64,000 nucleotides of DNA from Hydrogenophaga sp. (GCF_018780385.1 NZ_JADMJO010000014.1:1-64000), one strand, 5' to 3'; positions 50,586 through 60,289 are shown, counted from the stretch's first letter. Program-made: numbers and translations. The notes: a model not told the origin generated them from the sequence alone.

Positions 50586-53500
50586 ATGAACCGCAACCAC
50601 CACCGCATTGTTTTCAACGCAGCGCGCGGCCAGCTGATGGCCGTGAGCGAAACGGCTTCGTCCGGCACCTGTTCATCCACCAGCGGCGAAGCCCCTGCCT
50701 GCGCCGCCAGGCCGAAGCGCTGGCGCAGGGCGCGCCATGCCCTGTTGCTGGCCTTCTGCGCCGTGGGTCTGCCCGCTCAATCGCAAATCACAGCCGACCC
50801 GAGCGCCGCAGGCAACCTGCGCCCCACGGTGCTCACAGCACCCAACGGCACACCCCTGGTCAACATCCAGACCCCAAGTGCGGCCGGCGTCTCGCGCAAC
50901 GTCTACCGCCAGTTCGATGTGGGCGCCCAGGGCGCCATCCTCAACAACAGCCGCACCGACGTGCAGACCCAACTCGGCGGCTGGGTGGGCGCCAACCCCT
51001 GGCTGGCGACCGGGCCGGCGCGGGTGATCCTCAACGAGGTGAATTCGAGCCAGCCCACCCAGTTGAGCGGCTGGGTGGAGGTGGGTGGGCAACGCGCAGA
51101 GGTGGTCATTGCCAACCCCGCCGGCATCAACGTCAACGGCGCGGTCTTCATCAACGCCAGCCGCGCCACGCTCACCACCGGTGTGCCGGTGCTGAACGCC
51201 GGGGCGCTGGAGGGCTTTCGGGTGCAGGGCGGGCAGGTGAAGGTCGAGGGCCTGGGCCTGGATGTCACGCAGACCGATCACGCCGCCATCCTGGCGCGCG
51301 CCGTTGAACTCAATGCCGGTGTCTGGGCCAATGCAATCACGGTCGTGACGGGCGCCAACGAGGTCTCGGCCGACATTTCTGCCGTCACCCCGAGTGCCTC
51401 CACAAGCAGCGCCCCGGCCTTCGCGCTGGACGTGGCCGCGCTGGGCGGCATGTACGCCGGCAAGATCCACCTGATCGGCACCGAGGCCGGCGTGGGCGTG
51501 CGCAATGCCGGAAAACTGAGTGCTCGGAGCGGTGATCTGGTGCTCGATGCCAACGGCTGGCTGCACAACAGCGGCTCGCTCGTCGCCTCCAGCACGCTGG
51601 ACCTCAAGACGTCCGGTCTCACCCAGCACGGCCTGATCGACGCGCTGACCACGCGCATCACCACCGGTGATCTGCTCAACGAGGGCTCGGGCTGGATCGA
51701 GGGCGACACCCTAGACATCACCACCCGCTCGCTCACCAACGACAGGGGCGCGGTGGTCGCCGCTCGCCACACGCTCACCACCACCACAGCCACGCTGATC
51801 AACCGCGAAGGAGCGCTGTTGCTGAGCGGTGGCGACATGGCGCTCTCGGCCACCGATCAGTTGGAGAACCGCTCGGCCAGCTTCGAGGCACTGGGGAATC
51901 TTTCCATCACCACGCCGGTGCTGGAGAACAGCGGCTCGCTCATCAGCTCACAGACGCTGCACATCCAGTCCCGGGACATCACCCAGCACGGCCTGATCGA
52001 CGCGCAGACCACGCGCATCGGCATCAGGACGCTGGTCAACGAGGGTTCGGGACGGATCTACGGCGACACCATCGACATTCAGGCCGATGCGATCACCAAC
52101 GACACCGGCGCGGTGATCGCCGCGCGCCGCACCCTCTCCGCCACCACGGGCACGCTGGTCAACCGCGAGGGCGCCCTGCTGCTCAGCGCTGGTGACATGT
52201 CCCTGGTGGCCACCGAACGGCTGGAGAACCGCTCGGCCGACGTCGAAGCGCTGGGGAAGCTCTCCATCACGACGCCGGTGCTGGTCAATGCCAACGACCA
52301 CATCAGCCACACGGTGGTGACCGACGCCGCCACGAACCACACCGTCTACCACCTGGCCTCAGGCACGCTGGACGCCAACGATGTGGCCTGGAGCGTGGTC
52401 AAGCCGCTGGGCGACTTCACGCAGGACGCGTACGACGCCCACCGGCGCGAGTGGCTGCTGCCCAAGACCAGCGCATACGCCGATCCGGCGTTCAAGACCT
52501 ACTACCTGGGCGCGCTGCCCTTCGTGGCCGGGCACAACGAATCGTTCAACGACGGCGAGAGTGGCTCCGTTTGGTGGGTGGGCGACACCTTCACCTACAG
52601 CCGCCTTTCGCCCATCTGGGCGCACTTCGGCATGACCGCCCCCACCTGGGACGCGCCCGGGCAGATGCCCGCTGGCACCTACGACGGCGAGGGCAACCTG
52701 ATGAGCCCGCCCGACCCGCAGGCCGTGGCCATCTGGCAGGCCCAGGCGGCGCCCTGGGTGGAACTCACCACCCGCGTGGCCAGCTTCAAGACCGCCGCTG
52801 AAGGGCAGTTTCTGCGCTTTGATGCCTACAGCAGCTACACCCAGACCAGCCAGCGCGCCGTCATGACGCGCAGCGAACCCGCGCGCATCGTCAGTGGTGG
52901 CGACATGCACCTGACCGCCAGCCAGAGCCTGCTCAACCAGGACAGCGAGATCGTCGCCGGAGGCGCTCTGACGCTCACCGGCGTGCATGTGAGCAACCTG
53001 GCCACCGAGGTCAGCGCCCCCACCAGCCGCAGCGGCACCTTCAGCAGCTGGGGCGTGACGGGGCGCGACTGTGATCTCTTCGGCTGCGACCCCGAGTACG
53101 GCTGGATCCACACCCCCTACGCCGAGACCATCGCCCAGACCGTGCCGTTGCCGGCCCTGCGCTATGCCTCACACAGCGCCGCTGTGCCCACCTCGGGCAC
53201 CCGGCCTCCGCTCTCGCCCAACCTGAACAACGCGCTCTTCACCCTGAGCCTCGACCCGGCCTCGCGCGCCCTCTTCCAGAGCGACCCGCGCTTTGCCGGT
53301 GAGCGCCCGTGGCTCAGCTCGGACCACCTTCTCGGCACGCTGGGCCTGGACCCGACCACCACCCAGAAGCGCCTGGGCGACGGCTTCATCGAGCAGCGCC
53401 TCATCCGCGAGCAGGTGGGCGCCCTCACCGGCCAGCGCTTCCTGGGCGATTTCACCGACGACGAACAGCAGTACCTGGCCCTCATGACCGCGGGCGCCAC

Positions 53501-56500
53501 CTTTGCGCAGGCCCACCAGTTGCGCCCGGGCATCTCGCTCTCGGCCGAACAGGTGGCCGCCCTCACCAGCGACATCGTCTGGCTGGAAACCCAGACCATC
53601 ACCTTGCCCGACGGCAGCACCACGCAAGCGCTGGTGCCGCGCGTGTACCTGCTGCCCCGCGCGGGCGATCTGTCTGCCGACGGCGCGCTCATGGCCGGGC
53701 GTGATGTGCAGATGAACCTCGATGGCGATGTGCTGAACACCGGGCGCATCGCCGGGCAAGAGCTGGTGCGGATCAACGCCCGGAACCTGCACAACACCGG
53801 GCTCATCACTGGCCAGACCACCGCGCTCAGTGCCCGCGACGACGTGACCAACATCGGCGGCACGATCAGCGCCACCGATGCATTGCTCGTGCAGGCCGGG
53901 CACGACCTGAACGTGCAGACCACCACCGCCAGCGGCCAGGGAGCTGTTGGCGTGGGCCGCTACAGCAGCGAGCAGGTCAACCGCGTGGCAGGCCTCTACG
54001 TCTCGGGCGAGGCCGGCGTGCTGCTGGCCAGCGCCGGGCGCGACGTGAACCTGACCGCGGCCGCGCTGCAGGCCGACAGCATTCAGGTGGATGCCGGGCG
54101 CGATCTGAATCTCTCCACCGTCAACACCGCCCGACACCTGGACGCCATGCACGACGCCCGCAACTTCGCGCGCGTGCAGCAAAGCGCAGAAGTCGGCACC
54201 CGGATCCAGGGAACAACCATCACGCTGCAGGCCGGGCAGGACATCACCACACGCGCGGCCAGCGTGCAGGCTCAAGGCGCACTGGCGGTGCAGGCCGGGC
54301 GCGACATCGCGTTGACCGCAGGTGAATCGAGTTACCAGATCGACCACGGCGTTTACGCCAAGAGCAGTGGGCTGCTCGGCTCTTCCAGCATTGAGACCCG
54401 AACCCACAACGGCCGCACCGATGCTGTGGGCACCGCGCTGGGCGGCTCTGAGGTCCTGGTGCAGGGCGGGCAGGACATCACGCTCACCGGCTCCAGCGCC
54501 ATTGCCGATGACGCCATCAACCTCACGGCCGGGCGCGACGTGAACATCACCGCTGCGCAGACACGATCGAGCCGCAGCCACTTCCGGGAAGAGAAGGCCA
54601 GCGGCCTCTTGAGCTCGGGCGCGGGCGTCACGCTGGGCAGCCAGCAGCACAGCACCGAGCAGCAGAACCGGGGGACTGGCGCAGCTGCGTCCACCGTGGG
54701 GGCGATCGGCGGCGATGTGAGCATCACCGCCGGGCGGGCGTATGCGCAAACCGGATCCGATGTGCTCGCGCCGGGGGGCGACATCATCGTGCAGGCTCAG
54801 TCCATCGCCATCACCGAGGCACGGACCACCGAGCGCAGCACCACGGAAGAGAAGTTCAAGCAGGGTGGCATCTCCTTCGGCATGGGCGGCGCTTTGGTCG
54901 AAGCCGCGCAGGGCGTGATGCAAATGGTCGAGTCGGTGAGCCAGACGCAGGACTTGCGCATGCAGGCGCTGGGCGCCGCCACCGCAACGCTGCAGGGCTA
55001 CAGCGCGCTGCAAGGACTGAGCAAACCGGCGTCTGGCAGCGGTGCAAAAGGCGCGGGTGTGTCCGTGAGCATCAGTATTGGTGGCAGTCAGAGCGAGAGT
55101 CGCACCGAGAGCCAGCGTAACAACGCTCATGGCTCCACGATCACTGCCGGGGGTGACGTCAATCTGAGCGCTGCTGGAGAGGGCGATCACTCGGACATCC
55201 ACATTCAGGGCGGCCAGGTCAAGGCAGGGCAAGTGGCGTCGCTTAGCGCCGAAGGCGACGTGCAACTGCTCGCCGCCACCCACACCACGCAGGAGAGCAG
55301 CCGCAGCAAGAACCGCAGCGCCAGCATCGGCATCAGTCTGGGCGCAGAGACCGGCATCACCGTGGCCGCCAGCGCTGGCAAGAGCCACGGATCGGGCGAG
55401 GAGACCGCGCACAGCAACACCCGTATCGAAGTGGGTGACCAGGTGCGCATCGACAGCGGGGGCAACACGGCCTTGCGCGGCGCCGTGGTGGCCGCACCCA
55501 AGGTGCAGGCGCGCATCGGCGGCGACCTGGTCATTGAGAGCCTGCAGGACACCAGCGTCTTCCACGAGCAGAGCAAGCAGACCGGTGGCTCGGTGACCTT
55601 CGGCCCGACACCCGGGGCCAGCATCAGCGCAAGCAAGACCAGGATCGACAGCCACCTGGCCTCCGTCGGTGAACAAGCCGCTATCCGCGCGGGCGATGGA
55701 GGCTTTGACGTGAGCGTGCGAGGCGCCACCGATCTGCAGGGTGGGGCCATCACCAGCACACAAGTCGCCATCAACAGGGGCCTCAACGCCTTCGAGAGCG
55801 CGGGTGGACTGACGACCAGTGACATCCACAACTCTGCCAACTTCAAAGCCAGCAGCAGCGGATTCACGGCGGGTGTGGGCAGCCAACTCGGCTCCAGCGG
55901 CGCAGGCATCGGATCGGACAAGGGTTCGGCCTCGTCCGTCACTGCTGCAGCGATCTCCGGCGTCGCGGGCAACACAGCGGCGCGCACCGGTGACGCTGAA
56001 AACGGCCTGACACCCATCTTCGACAAGGAGCGCGTGCGCGATGAGGTCGAGGCTCAGGTGGCCATCACCAAGGCATTCGGGCAGCAGACGAGCAAGGCAA
56101 TTGGCCAGTATTCCAATGGTCAACTGGAGAAGGCAAAAGACCTGAAAAGTCAGGCTGCGCAAGAACTTGATGCAGCTTCTCGCGAGGCCTTGCTCGGTGA
56201 AGCCCAGGCACTGGAAGAAACATGGAAGGAAGGGGGGGCGGGGCGTGTCGCCTTGCACATGGTGGCAGGCGCCTTGGGTGGCGGTGCGGGTGGCGCGGCA
56301 GGTGCAGGCCTTACACAAAGCGCCATTCCCACACTGGGTGAACACATTGCGGCCCTTGATGTGCCCGTCGAGCTCAAGCAAGCCATGGTCCAGACGATGG
56401 CGTTGGCCCTCGGCGGCAGTGTGGGTGGAAGCAGTGGTGCTGCCGCTGCATTGAATGCGACGTCACAGAACTACCTCACTGCGACGGATCTGCGAAACAA

Positions 56501-57500
56501 GCACCAGAAGCTCATCGATTGCCGCGCGGCGGGCGACGGTGCGTGCGAGCTCAGGGTGCTCAAAGAGTACGACCTCAAGAACGTGCGCAATAGCGCGAGC
56601 ATCGACTATCGAAGCGTCCTTACCGAAGGCGCTTTGCAGGCCGACAAGGCTTTGCTGGAGGAAGTTCTCAACGATCCCTCCGTCAGTGAGGCGGCCAAGG
56701 CAGAGGCTCGGCGCAGCATTCGAGAGCTCGACAACGCCGTCCACGTGATTCAGCGCTCGCCCGTGCTGCGCGATGCGGCGGAGTTGGGTCTGATCGCCCT
56801 CGATGTGATCACCATGGGCCAGCTTGCTGCGGCCAAGGTGTTGACTTCGACGCTAGTGCGCGAAATGGTGCTGGCGAGAACAGGCAAGGAGATCGGTGAG
56901 GCCGAGGCCTATCGCATCGCCAACAACGTGTATCGCGATGATTCCATCGCCGATCCGGCCCGGGCGATGTCACCCTTGGGTGATTGGAAGCCTGCGGCAG
57001 TGATCAGCGGGCGCGAGGCGGATGTGATGATCGCGCAGCGGTTGCCGGAAGGTGCACGAGTAACAGAGGTCATCGCGACAAACAAAGCCAACGCCGAGGT
57101 GCTGGCCGCCGACGCGCTGTTCAAACCTCCCTACATACCCAACGCCCAGATTGTGACGGTTCAAACCACCCAACCCGATGCCTTCGTGCGCGTGTTCGTG
57201 CAGGAAGCCAACAAGTCCGAGCTGGCTGGCACCTGGATGATGCGCGCCAAGGACATCAAGGGTCTGTCGCCCGAGCAGATCGCCAGCAAATACGCTTTAC
57301 CCCAGGTACCCACCCACGTGGCCGATGTGAGCGTGCCAGCGGGCAACTCTCTACGCGTGTCGGTGGCCAACGATGTGCATATCAAACAGGGCCTGGGCGG
57401 GAATGGTGGGGGTGGAGGGGTGCAGTTTGAGGTTCTGAGTCGACCCTCGGTAGATGCAGATTTTGAGCGTTGGTTTACAAATCCCCGGAGGTTGCCATGA
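50586..57500 (+). CDS. CdiA/filamentous-haemagglutinin-like exoprotein with C-terminal toxin candidate
   Basis: A 2304-residue TpsA exoprotein. Residues 1-67 form an extended signal peptide (NRNHHRIVFNAARGQLMAVS, hydrophobic core 51-62). The TPS secretion domain (~70-200) has N177-P-A-G-I. FHA-type repeats follow, including two tandem 119-residue units (335-453, 454-572). A non-repeat insert spans ~573-770, FHA repeats with many AGRDVNLTA-like turns run to ~1500, and the pretoxin region with glycine-rich helices covers ~1860-1960. From ~1955 the sequence changes. The last ~140 residues contain H2244 in PTHVADV and Q2280 in GGGGVQFEV, recalling TNT-type NAD-glycohydrolases. No VENN or ELYN boundary motif is seen. 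Confidence 0.9.
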   Translation: MNRNHHRIVFNAARGQLMAVSETASSGTCSSTSGEAPACAARPKRWRRARHALLLAFCAVGLPAQSQITADPSAAGNLRPTVLTAPNGTPLVNIQTPSAAGVSRNVYRQFDVGAQGAILNNSRTDVQTQLGGWVGANPWLATGPARVILNEVNSSQPTQLSGWVEVGGQRAEVVIANPAGINVNGAVFINASRATLTTGVPVLNAGALEGFRVQGGQVKVEGLGLDVTQTDHAAILARAVELNAGVWANAITVVTGANEVSADISAVTPSASTSSAPAFALDVAALGGMYAGKIHLIGTEAGVGVRNAGKLSARSGDLVLDANGWLHNSGSLVASSTLDLKTSGLTQHGLIDALTTRITTGDLLNEGSGWIEGDTLDITTRSLTNDRGAVVAARHTLTTTTATLINREGALLLSGGDMALSATDQLENRSASFEALGNLSITTPVLENSGSLISSQTLHIQSRDITQHGLIDAQTTRIGIRTLVNEGSGRIYGDTIDIQADAITNDTGAVIAARRTLSATTGTLVNREGALLLSAGDMSLVATERLENRSADVEALGKLSITTPVLVNANDHISHTVVTDAATNHTVYHLASGTLDANDVAWSVVKPLGDFTQDAYDAHRREWLLPKTSAYADPAFKTYYLGALPFVAGHNESFNDGESGSVWWVGDTFTYSRLSPIWAHFGMTAPTWDAPGQMPAGTYDGEGNLMSPPDPQAVAIWQAQAAPWVELTTRVASFKTAAEGQFLRFDAYSSYTQTSQRAVMTRSEPARIVSGGDMHLTASQSLLNQDSEIVAGGALTLTGVHVSNLATEVSAPTSRSGTFSSWGVTGRDCDLFGCDPEYGWIHTPYAETIAQTVPLPALRYASHSAAVPTSGTRPPLSPNLNNALFTLSLDPASRALFQSDPRFAGERPWLSSDHLLGTLGLDPTTTQKRLGDGFIEQRLIREQVGALTGQRFLGDFTDDEQQYLALMTAGATFAQAHQLRPGISLSAEQVAALTSDIVWLETQTITLPDGSTTQALVPRVYLLPRAGDLSADGALMAGRDVQMNLDGDVLNTGRIAGQELVRINARNLHNTGLITGQTTALSARDDVTNIGGTISATDALLVQAGHDLNVQTTTASGQGAVGVGRYSSEQVNRVAGLYVSGEAGVLLASAGRDVNLTAAALQADSIQVDAGRDLNLSTVNTARHLDAMHDARNFARVQQSAEVGTRIQGTTITLQAGQDITTRAASVQAQGALAVQAGRDIALTAGESSYQIDHGVYAKSSGLLGSSSIETRTHNGRTDAVGTALGGSEVLVQGGQDITLTGSSAIADDAINLTAGRDVNITAAQTRSSRSHFREEKASGLLSSGAGVTLGSQQHSTEQQNRGTGAAASTVGAIGGDVSITAGRAYAQTGSDVLAPGGDIIVQAQSIAITEARTTERSTTEEKFKQGGISFGMGGALVEAAQGVMQMVESVSQTQDLRMQALGAATATLQGYSALQGLSKPASGSGAKGAGVSVSISIGGSQSESRTESQRNNAHGSTITAGGDVNLSAAGEGDHSDIHIQGGQVKAGQVASLSAEGDVQLLAATHTTQESSRSKNRSASIGISLGAETGITVAASAGKSHGSGEETAHSNTRIEVGDQVRIDSGGNTALRGAVVAAPKVQARIGGDLVIESLQDTSVFHEQSKQTGGSVTFGPTPGASISASKTRIDSHLASVGEQAAIRAGDGGFDVSVRGATDLQGGAITSTQVAINRGLNAFESAGGLTTSDIHNSANFKASSSGFTAGVGSQLGSSGAGIGSDKGSASSVTAAAISGVAGNTAARTGDAENGLTPIFDKERVRDEVEAQVAITKAFGQQTSKAIGQYSNGQLEKAKDLKSQAAQELDAASREALLGEAQALEETWKEGGAGRVALHMVAGALGGGAGGAAGAGLTQSAIPTLGEHIAALDVPVELKQAMVQTMALALGGSVGGSSGAAAALNATSQNYLTATDLRNKHQKLIDCRAAGDGACELRVLKEYDLKNVRNSASIDYRSVLTEGALQADKALLEEVLNDPSVSEAAKAEARRSIRELDNAVHVIQRSPVLRDAAELGLIALDVITMGQLAAAKVLTSTLVREMVLARTGKEIGEAEAYRIANNVYRDDSIADPARAMSPLGDWKPAAVISGREADVMIAQRLPEGARVTEVIATNKANAEVLAADALFKPPYIPNAQIVTVQTTQPDAFVRVFVQEANKSELAGTWMMRAKDIKGLSPEQIASKYALPQVPTHVADVSVPAGNSLRVSVANDVHIKQGLGGNGGGGGVQFEVLSRPSVDADFERWFTNPRRLP
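51588..52301 (+). repeat. Two tandem 357-base repeats in the exoprotein gene
   Basis: Units 51588-51944 and 51945-52301 encode matching 119-residue segments: both carry TQHGLIDA-TTRI, NEGSG, INREGALLLS or VNREGALLLS, and SITTPVL. The protein identity is high and the spacing exactly 357 bases, pointing to a recent duplication of one FHA repeat block. Confidence 0.8.
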
Positions 57501-57946
57501 GAGGTGAAATCATTCCGCAGATCAACGTTCAGATTTCGAAGGAAGTCCTTTTGCCGGATGGCGAACGACTCGTTTCGGTGAATCCGATTGAGTCCCGCTG
57601 GGAAGACATCGAACTCGCCAACCACAACGTCTTCCGCCTGAGCGCAAAGAACGAAGTGGTCTGGCAGGTGAAGCGGGTGGAGAACCCCACCCACATGCCG
57701 TGGGACCAGTTGCACGAAAAGGCCAAGCAGTGGTGGCGCGAGGGCAGGATCGACGGCGCCTATACCGCCCAAGGCTACCTCGACCCCTTCACCAGCCTGG
57801 GCATGGACGAACGCAACGCCATCGATCCGGAGCACAAAGGCATATGGCGACCAGGCTGTGTCGTCTACCTGCTCACCCGCTGGTGGAGCTATGTGCTGGA
57901 CCCCGAGACCGGTGTGGCCACGTGCACGGGCGATCAGGTGAAGTGA
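57497..57946 (+). CDS. Candidate immunity protein for the CdiA-like toxin
   Basis: A 149-residue soluble protein of no known family, with many Trp and acidic residues (MPWDQLHEKAKQWWREGRID, GIWRPGCVVYLLTRWWSYVL). ATG 57497 overlaps the exoprotein stop (ATGA) and has GGAGG 6 bases before it. A small gene directly behind cdiA is by established pattern the immunity gene (cdiI). No signal peptide, so it should neutralise the toxin in the cytoplasm. Confidence 0.72.
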   Translation: MRGEIIPQINVQISKEVLLPDGERLVSVNPIESRWEDIELANHNVFRLSAKNEVVWQVKRVENPTHMPWDQLHEKAKQWWREGRIDGAYTAQGYLDPFTSLGMDERNAIDPEHKGIWRPGCVVYLLTRWWSYVLDPETGVATCTGDQVK

Positions 57947-57963
57947 GCTTCACCTGATCGCCC
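57928..57963. terminator. Perfect 16-bp hairpin around the immunity-gene stop
   Basis: GGGCGATCAGGTGAAG (57928-57943) and CTTCACCTGATCGCCC (57948-57963) pair perfectly over 16 bases with a TGAG loop that contains the TGA stop. No T-run follows, so it is not a textbook intrinsic terminator, but its place at the operon end suggests transcription termination or mRNA 3'-end protection. Confidence 0.65.
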
Positions 57964-58119
57964 GGCCGTTGCGCCGGGGCATTTCTCGAAAGGAAACCCG
58001 CACCACATCCAACGCATTCAAGTTTCAAACCTGGCGCCGCCCACGCGATCCGCAGTCAAGGATTGCGCCACTGCGGCAGATACCCACCGTGGCCATGCCA
58101 CCATTGTTCCGTTCTTCCC

Positions 58120-58836
58120 ATGAAAGCATCCCATTTCAAAAAATCCGTTCTCGCATTGACCGCCATTGCTGTTCTCGCAGGCTGCGCAACCCCGCCCGCA
58201 GACACGCCGCCGGGTGCGCTCAAGGTGGTGTATTCGCAGCACTACCCTGACGGCAGCTATCTCAAGGAACAGCCCACCGAAATCCGCTTGGTCACGCGCG
58301 AAGCAACGACCAAAAACGTCGCCCAGCAGGTGGGCCTCAACCTGCTCTTGCTGAGCGTGGGGGCACTTTCCTTCCAAGGTTTCAGCAAAGACGACCTGAA
58401 CGGCCGAACAGTGGACGGGCCGACCGATCGAGCCCACCTGCTCAACCCCATACCCACGGATTTCGTGGCCCGACTTCAAACACGTGTTGACACGGCGATT
58501 CAGGGCAACGACCGCCTAAAGACGCATACCTACGCGCATCCGCTGGTGGTGGGCGGCGGGAATGCGCGGCTGGTCTACGAGAACCTGGCGGGCACTGACG
58601 AAGCCACGTACCGCCTCAAGACCGACCTGGTGATTTATCGGAGGGTAACAGGCGCTTCGATCAAATCCCTGATGGGCCCGCGAACCGTCTCGTGCGCCGA
58701 CCAGTCTGCGCAAGCCTGGCCGCAATCCCGCTGGGCAGAAGGCAACTACCTTCCGGTGAAACAGGAGATGGACGCCCTACTTGCGACCTGCGCGACCAAA
58801 GTGGTCGCAGCGCTGGATGAGCTTCTTCGCGATTGA
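58120..58836 (+). CDS. Uncharacterised lipoprotein
   Basis: A 238-residue protein with a lipobox, AVLAGCATPP, and Cys near residue 22. A hydrophobic, membrane-like stretch LNLLLLSVGALSFQGFS lies near 72-88. The rest (HPLVVGGGNARLVYENLAGT, YRLKTDLVIYRRV) matches no family I recognise. ATG 58120 is the start that leads directly into the signal sequence. Possibly linked to the next gene, which starts 22 bases later. Confidence 0.7.
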   Translation: MKASHFKKSVLALTAIAVLAGCATPPADTPPGALKVVYSQHYPDGSYLKEQPTEIRLVTREATTKNVAQQVGLNLLLLSVGALSFQGFSKDDLNGRTVDGPTDRAHLLNPIPTDFVARLQTRVDTAIQGNDRLKTHTYAHPLVVGGGNARLVYENLAGTDEATYRLKTDLVIYRRVTGASIKSLMGPRTVSCADQSAQAWPQSRWAEGNYLPVKQEMDALLATCATKVVAALDELLRD

Positions 58837-58858
58837 TCATTTGAAACTGAAAGCACCC

Positions 58859-59521
58859 ATGCAAACCAATCCAAAGATCCAGCAAGCCGCAGAGTTTCTT
58901 GAAACCGCCGTGAGGCATCACATCATGGACGGGAAGGGAATCGCTGCCGAAACAAGTCTGGCCTGTGCGAGCTGGATGGCGGGCACCCAGTTGTACCGGC
59001 TTGAAATTGACGCCGCGCTGGACGTGAAGCCGGGCACGGTGGTGCTGAGCGAACCGGTGAACCAGCGGCTGCCCGGGTTGATGAACATGGTGGCTGCCAT
59101 GGCAACGCAGGGCGAGGCCGCACCACCGGACATGGACAACGCCGACACCACCGGCGCGCAGCCCATCTATCGCTTGACGCTTGCCCAAACCCAGGAAGGG
59201 CTGGACCCGGTCTACCTGAGCTACGCCAAGCGCGCTTCACTTGCGCCCGAGGAGCTGCTGCACGCGGCCACCGGCGCCTTGGGCATTCTGGCCGCCAAGT
59301 CGCGCCCTGTGCTCGGGCTGGCATTGGCAAGGTACATCTCGCACTACTGCATGCTCGAAGCCGCCAAGACTGCGGGGCGCACGCCGCAAAAGAGCGACTT
59401 CTCAGAGGTCCACCTGCGGCCTTTGGCGTCGCTCCTGCCTCCACAGTCCTTGCGGCAACGCCTTTCGACTTGGTTCGATGGGTCGACCACTCGGAATTAC
59501 CTGCATTCAGGTCACAAATAG
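58859..59521 (+). CDS. Hypothetical protein downstream of the lipoprotein
   Basis: A 220-residue protein with no recognised domain. It looks mostly helical (IQQAAEFLETAVRHHIMDGK, EELLHAATGALGILAAKSRP) and has no signal peptide or clear membrane segment. ATG 58859 is 22 bases after the lipoprotein stop, so the two are probably co-transcribed. Its base composition is slightly less GC-rich than the metabolic genes. Function unknown. Confidence 0.6.
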   Translation: MQTNPKIQQAAEFLETAVRHHIMDGKGIAAETSLACASWMAGTQLYRLEIDAALDVKPGTVVLSEPVNQRLPGLMNMVAAMATQGEAAPPDMDNADTTGAQPIYRLTLAQTQEGLDPVYLSYAKRASLAPEELLHAATGALGILAAKSRPVLGLALARYISHYCMLEAAKTAGRTPQKSDFSEVHLRPLASLLPPQSLRQRLSTWFDGSTTRNYLHSGHK

Positions 59522-59572
59522 CCGACAAGAAACCCGATAAATCAGCGCGCACGTGTGGAATACAGTGCGGGG

Positions 59573-60271
59573 ATGCAAAAACCCCGCGCAGTCCTCTTCG
59601 ACGCCTACGGCACGATCTTCGACGTGTACAGCGTAGGTCTGCTCGCAGAGCAGCTGTTTCCGGGCCAGGGCGCGCGCCTGGCCACGCTGTGGCGCGACAA
59701 GCAGATCGAGTACACGCGGCTGGTGACCACCAGCGACCATGGCGCGCACTACCGGCCGTTCTGGACACTCACGCAAAACGCGCTCGCATACGCCATCAAG
59801 ACCATCGCGCCCGAGGCGCGCAGCGACTGGCCCGCCTTTGAGGAGCGCGCCGCACGCCTCATGAACCAATACCGCCACCTCTCGGCCTTCCCCGAAAACC
59901 GCGCCGTGTTGCAGGCGCTGCGCGACCGCGGCGTGGCCACCGGCATCCTGAGCAATGGCGACCCCGACATGCTGGGCATCGCGGTGCGCAGCGCGGGGCT
60001 TGAAGGGCTGCTGGACCACGTGATCAGCGTGGACACCATCCGCAAGTACAAGACCCACCCCGAGGCCTATGCGCTGGGCGAACAATCCACCGGCTTGGCT
60101 TGTGGACAGATCGTGTTTGTGAGCAGCAACGCCTGGGATGCGCTGGCCGCCACCTGGTTCGGCTACCGCACGCTGTGGGTGAACCGGCAAAATCTCCCGT
60201 TTGAGGAGCTGGGCACCCAGCCCCACCGCACCGGCAGCCAGCTGAACGATGTGCTCGCTTTTTTTGACTGA
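59573..60271 (+). CDS. Haloacid dehalogenase, type II
   Basis: A 232-residue HAD hydrolase of the L-2-haloacid dehalogenase type: nucleophile Asp in [15 protein letters not shown], motif II in [10 protein letters not shown], lysine in [12 protein letters not shown], and motif III in [17 protein letters not shown]. It would replace halogen on a 2-haloacid by hydroxyl. ATG 59573 is chosen; GTG 59555 adds six residues. Confidence 0.88.
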   Translation: MQKPRAVLFDAYGTIFDVYSVGLLAEQLFPGQGARLATLWRDKQIEYTRLVTTSDHGAHYRPFWTLTQNALAYAIKTIAPEARSDWPAFEERAARLMNQYRHLSAFPENRAVLQALRDRGVATGILSNGDPDMLGIAVRSAGLEGLLDHVISVDTIRKYKTHPEAYALGEQSTGLACGQIVFVSSNAWDALAATWFGYRTLWVNRQNLPFEELGTQPHRTGSQLNDVLAFFD

Positions 60272-60289
60272 TTTCCTTTCTCCACCATC

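Noticed and set aside
53169-56381. A 1070-codon open frame on the - strand inside the exoprotein gene
   Set aside because: It is rich in Ala/Arg/His/Gly with no family features and mirrors a gene supported by signal peptide, TPS domain and repeats; it is a by-product of high GC.
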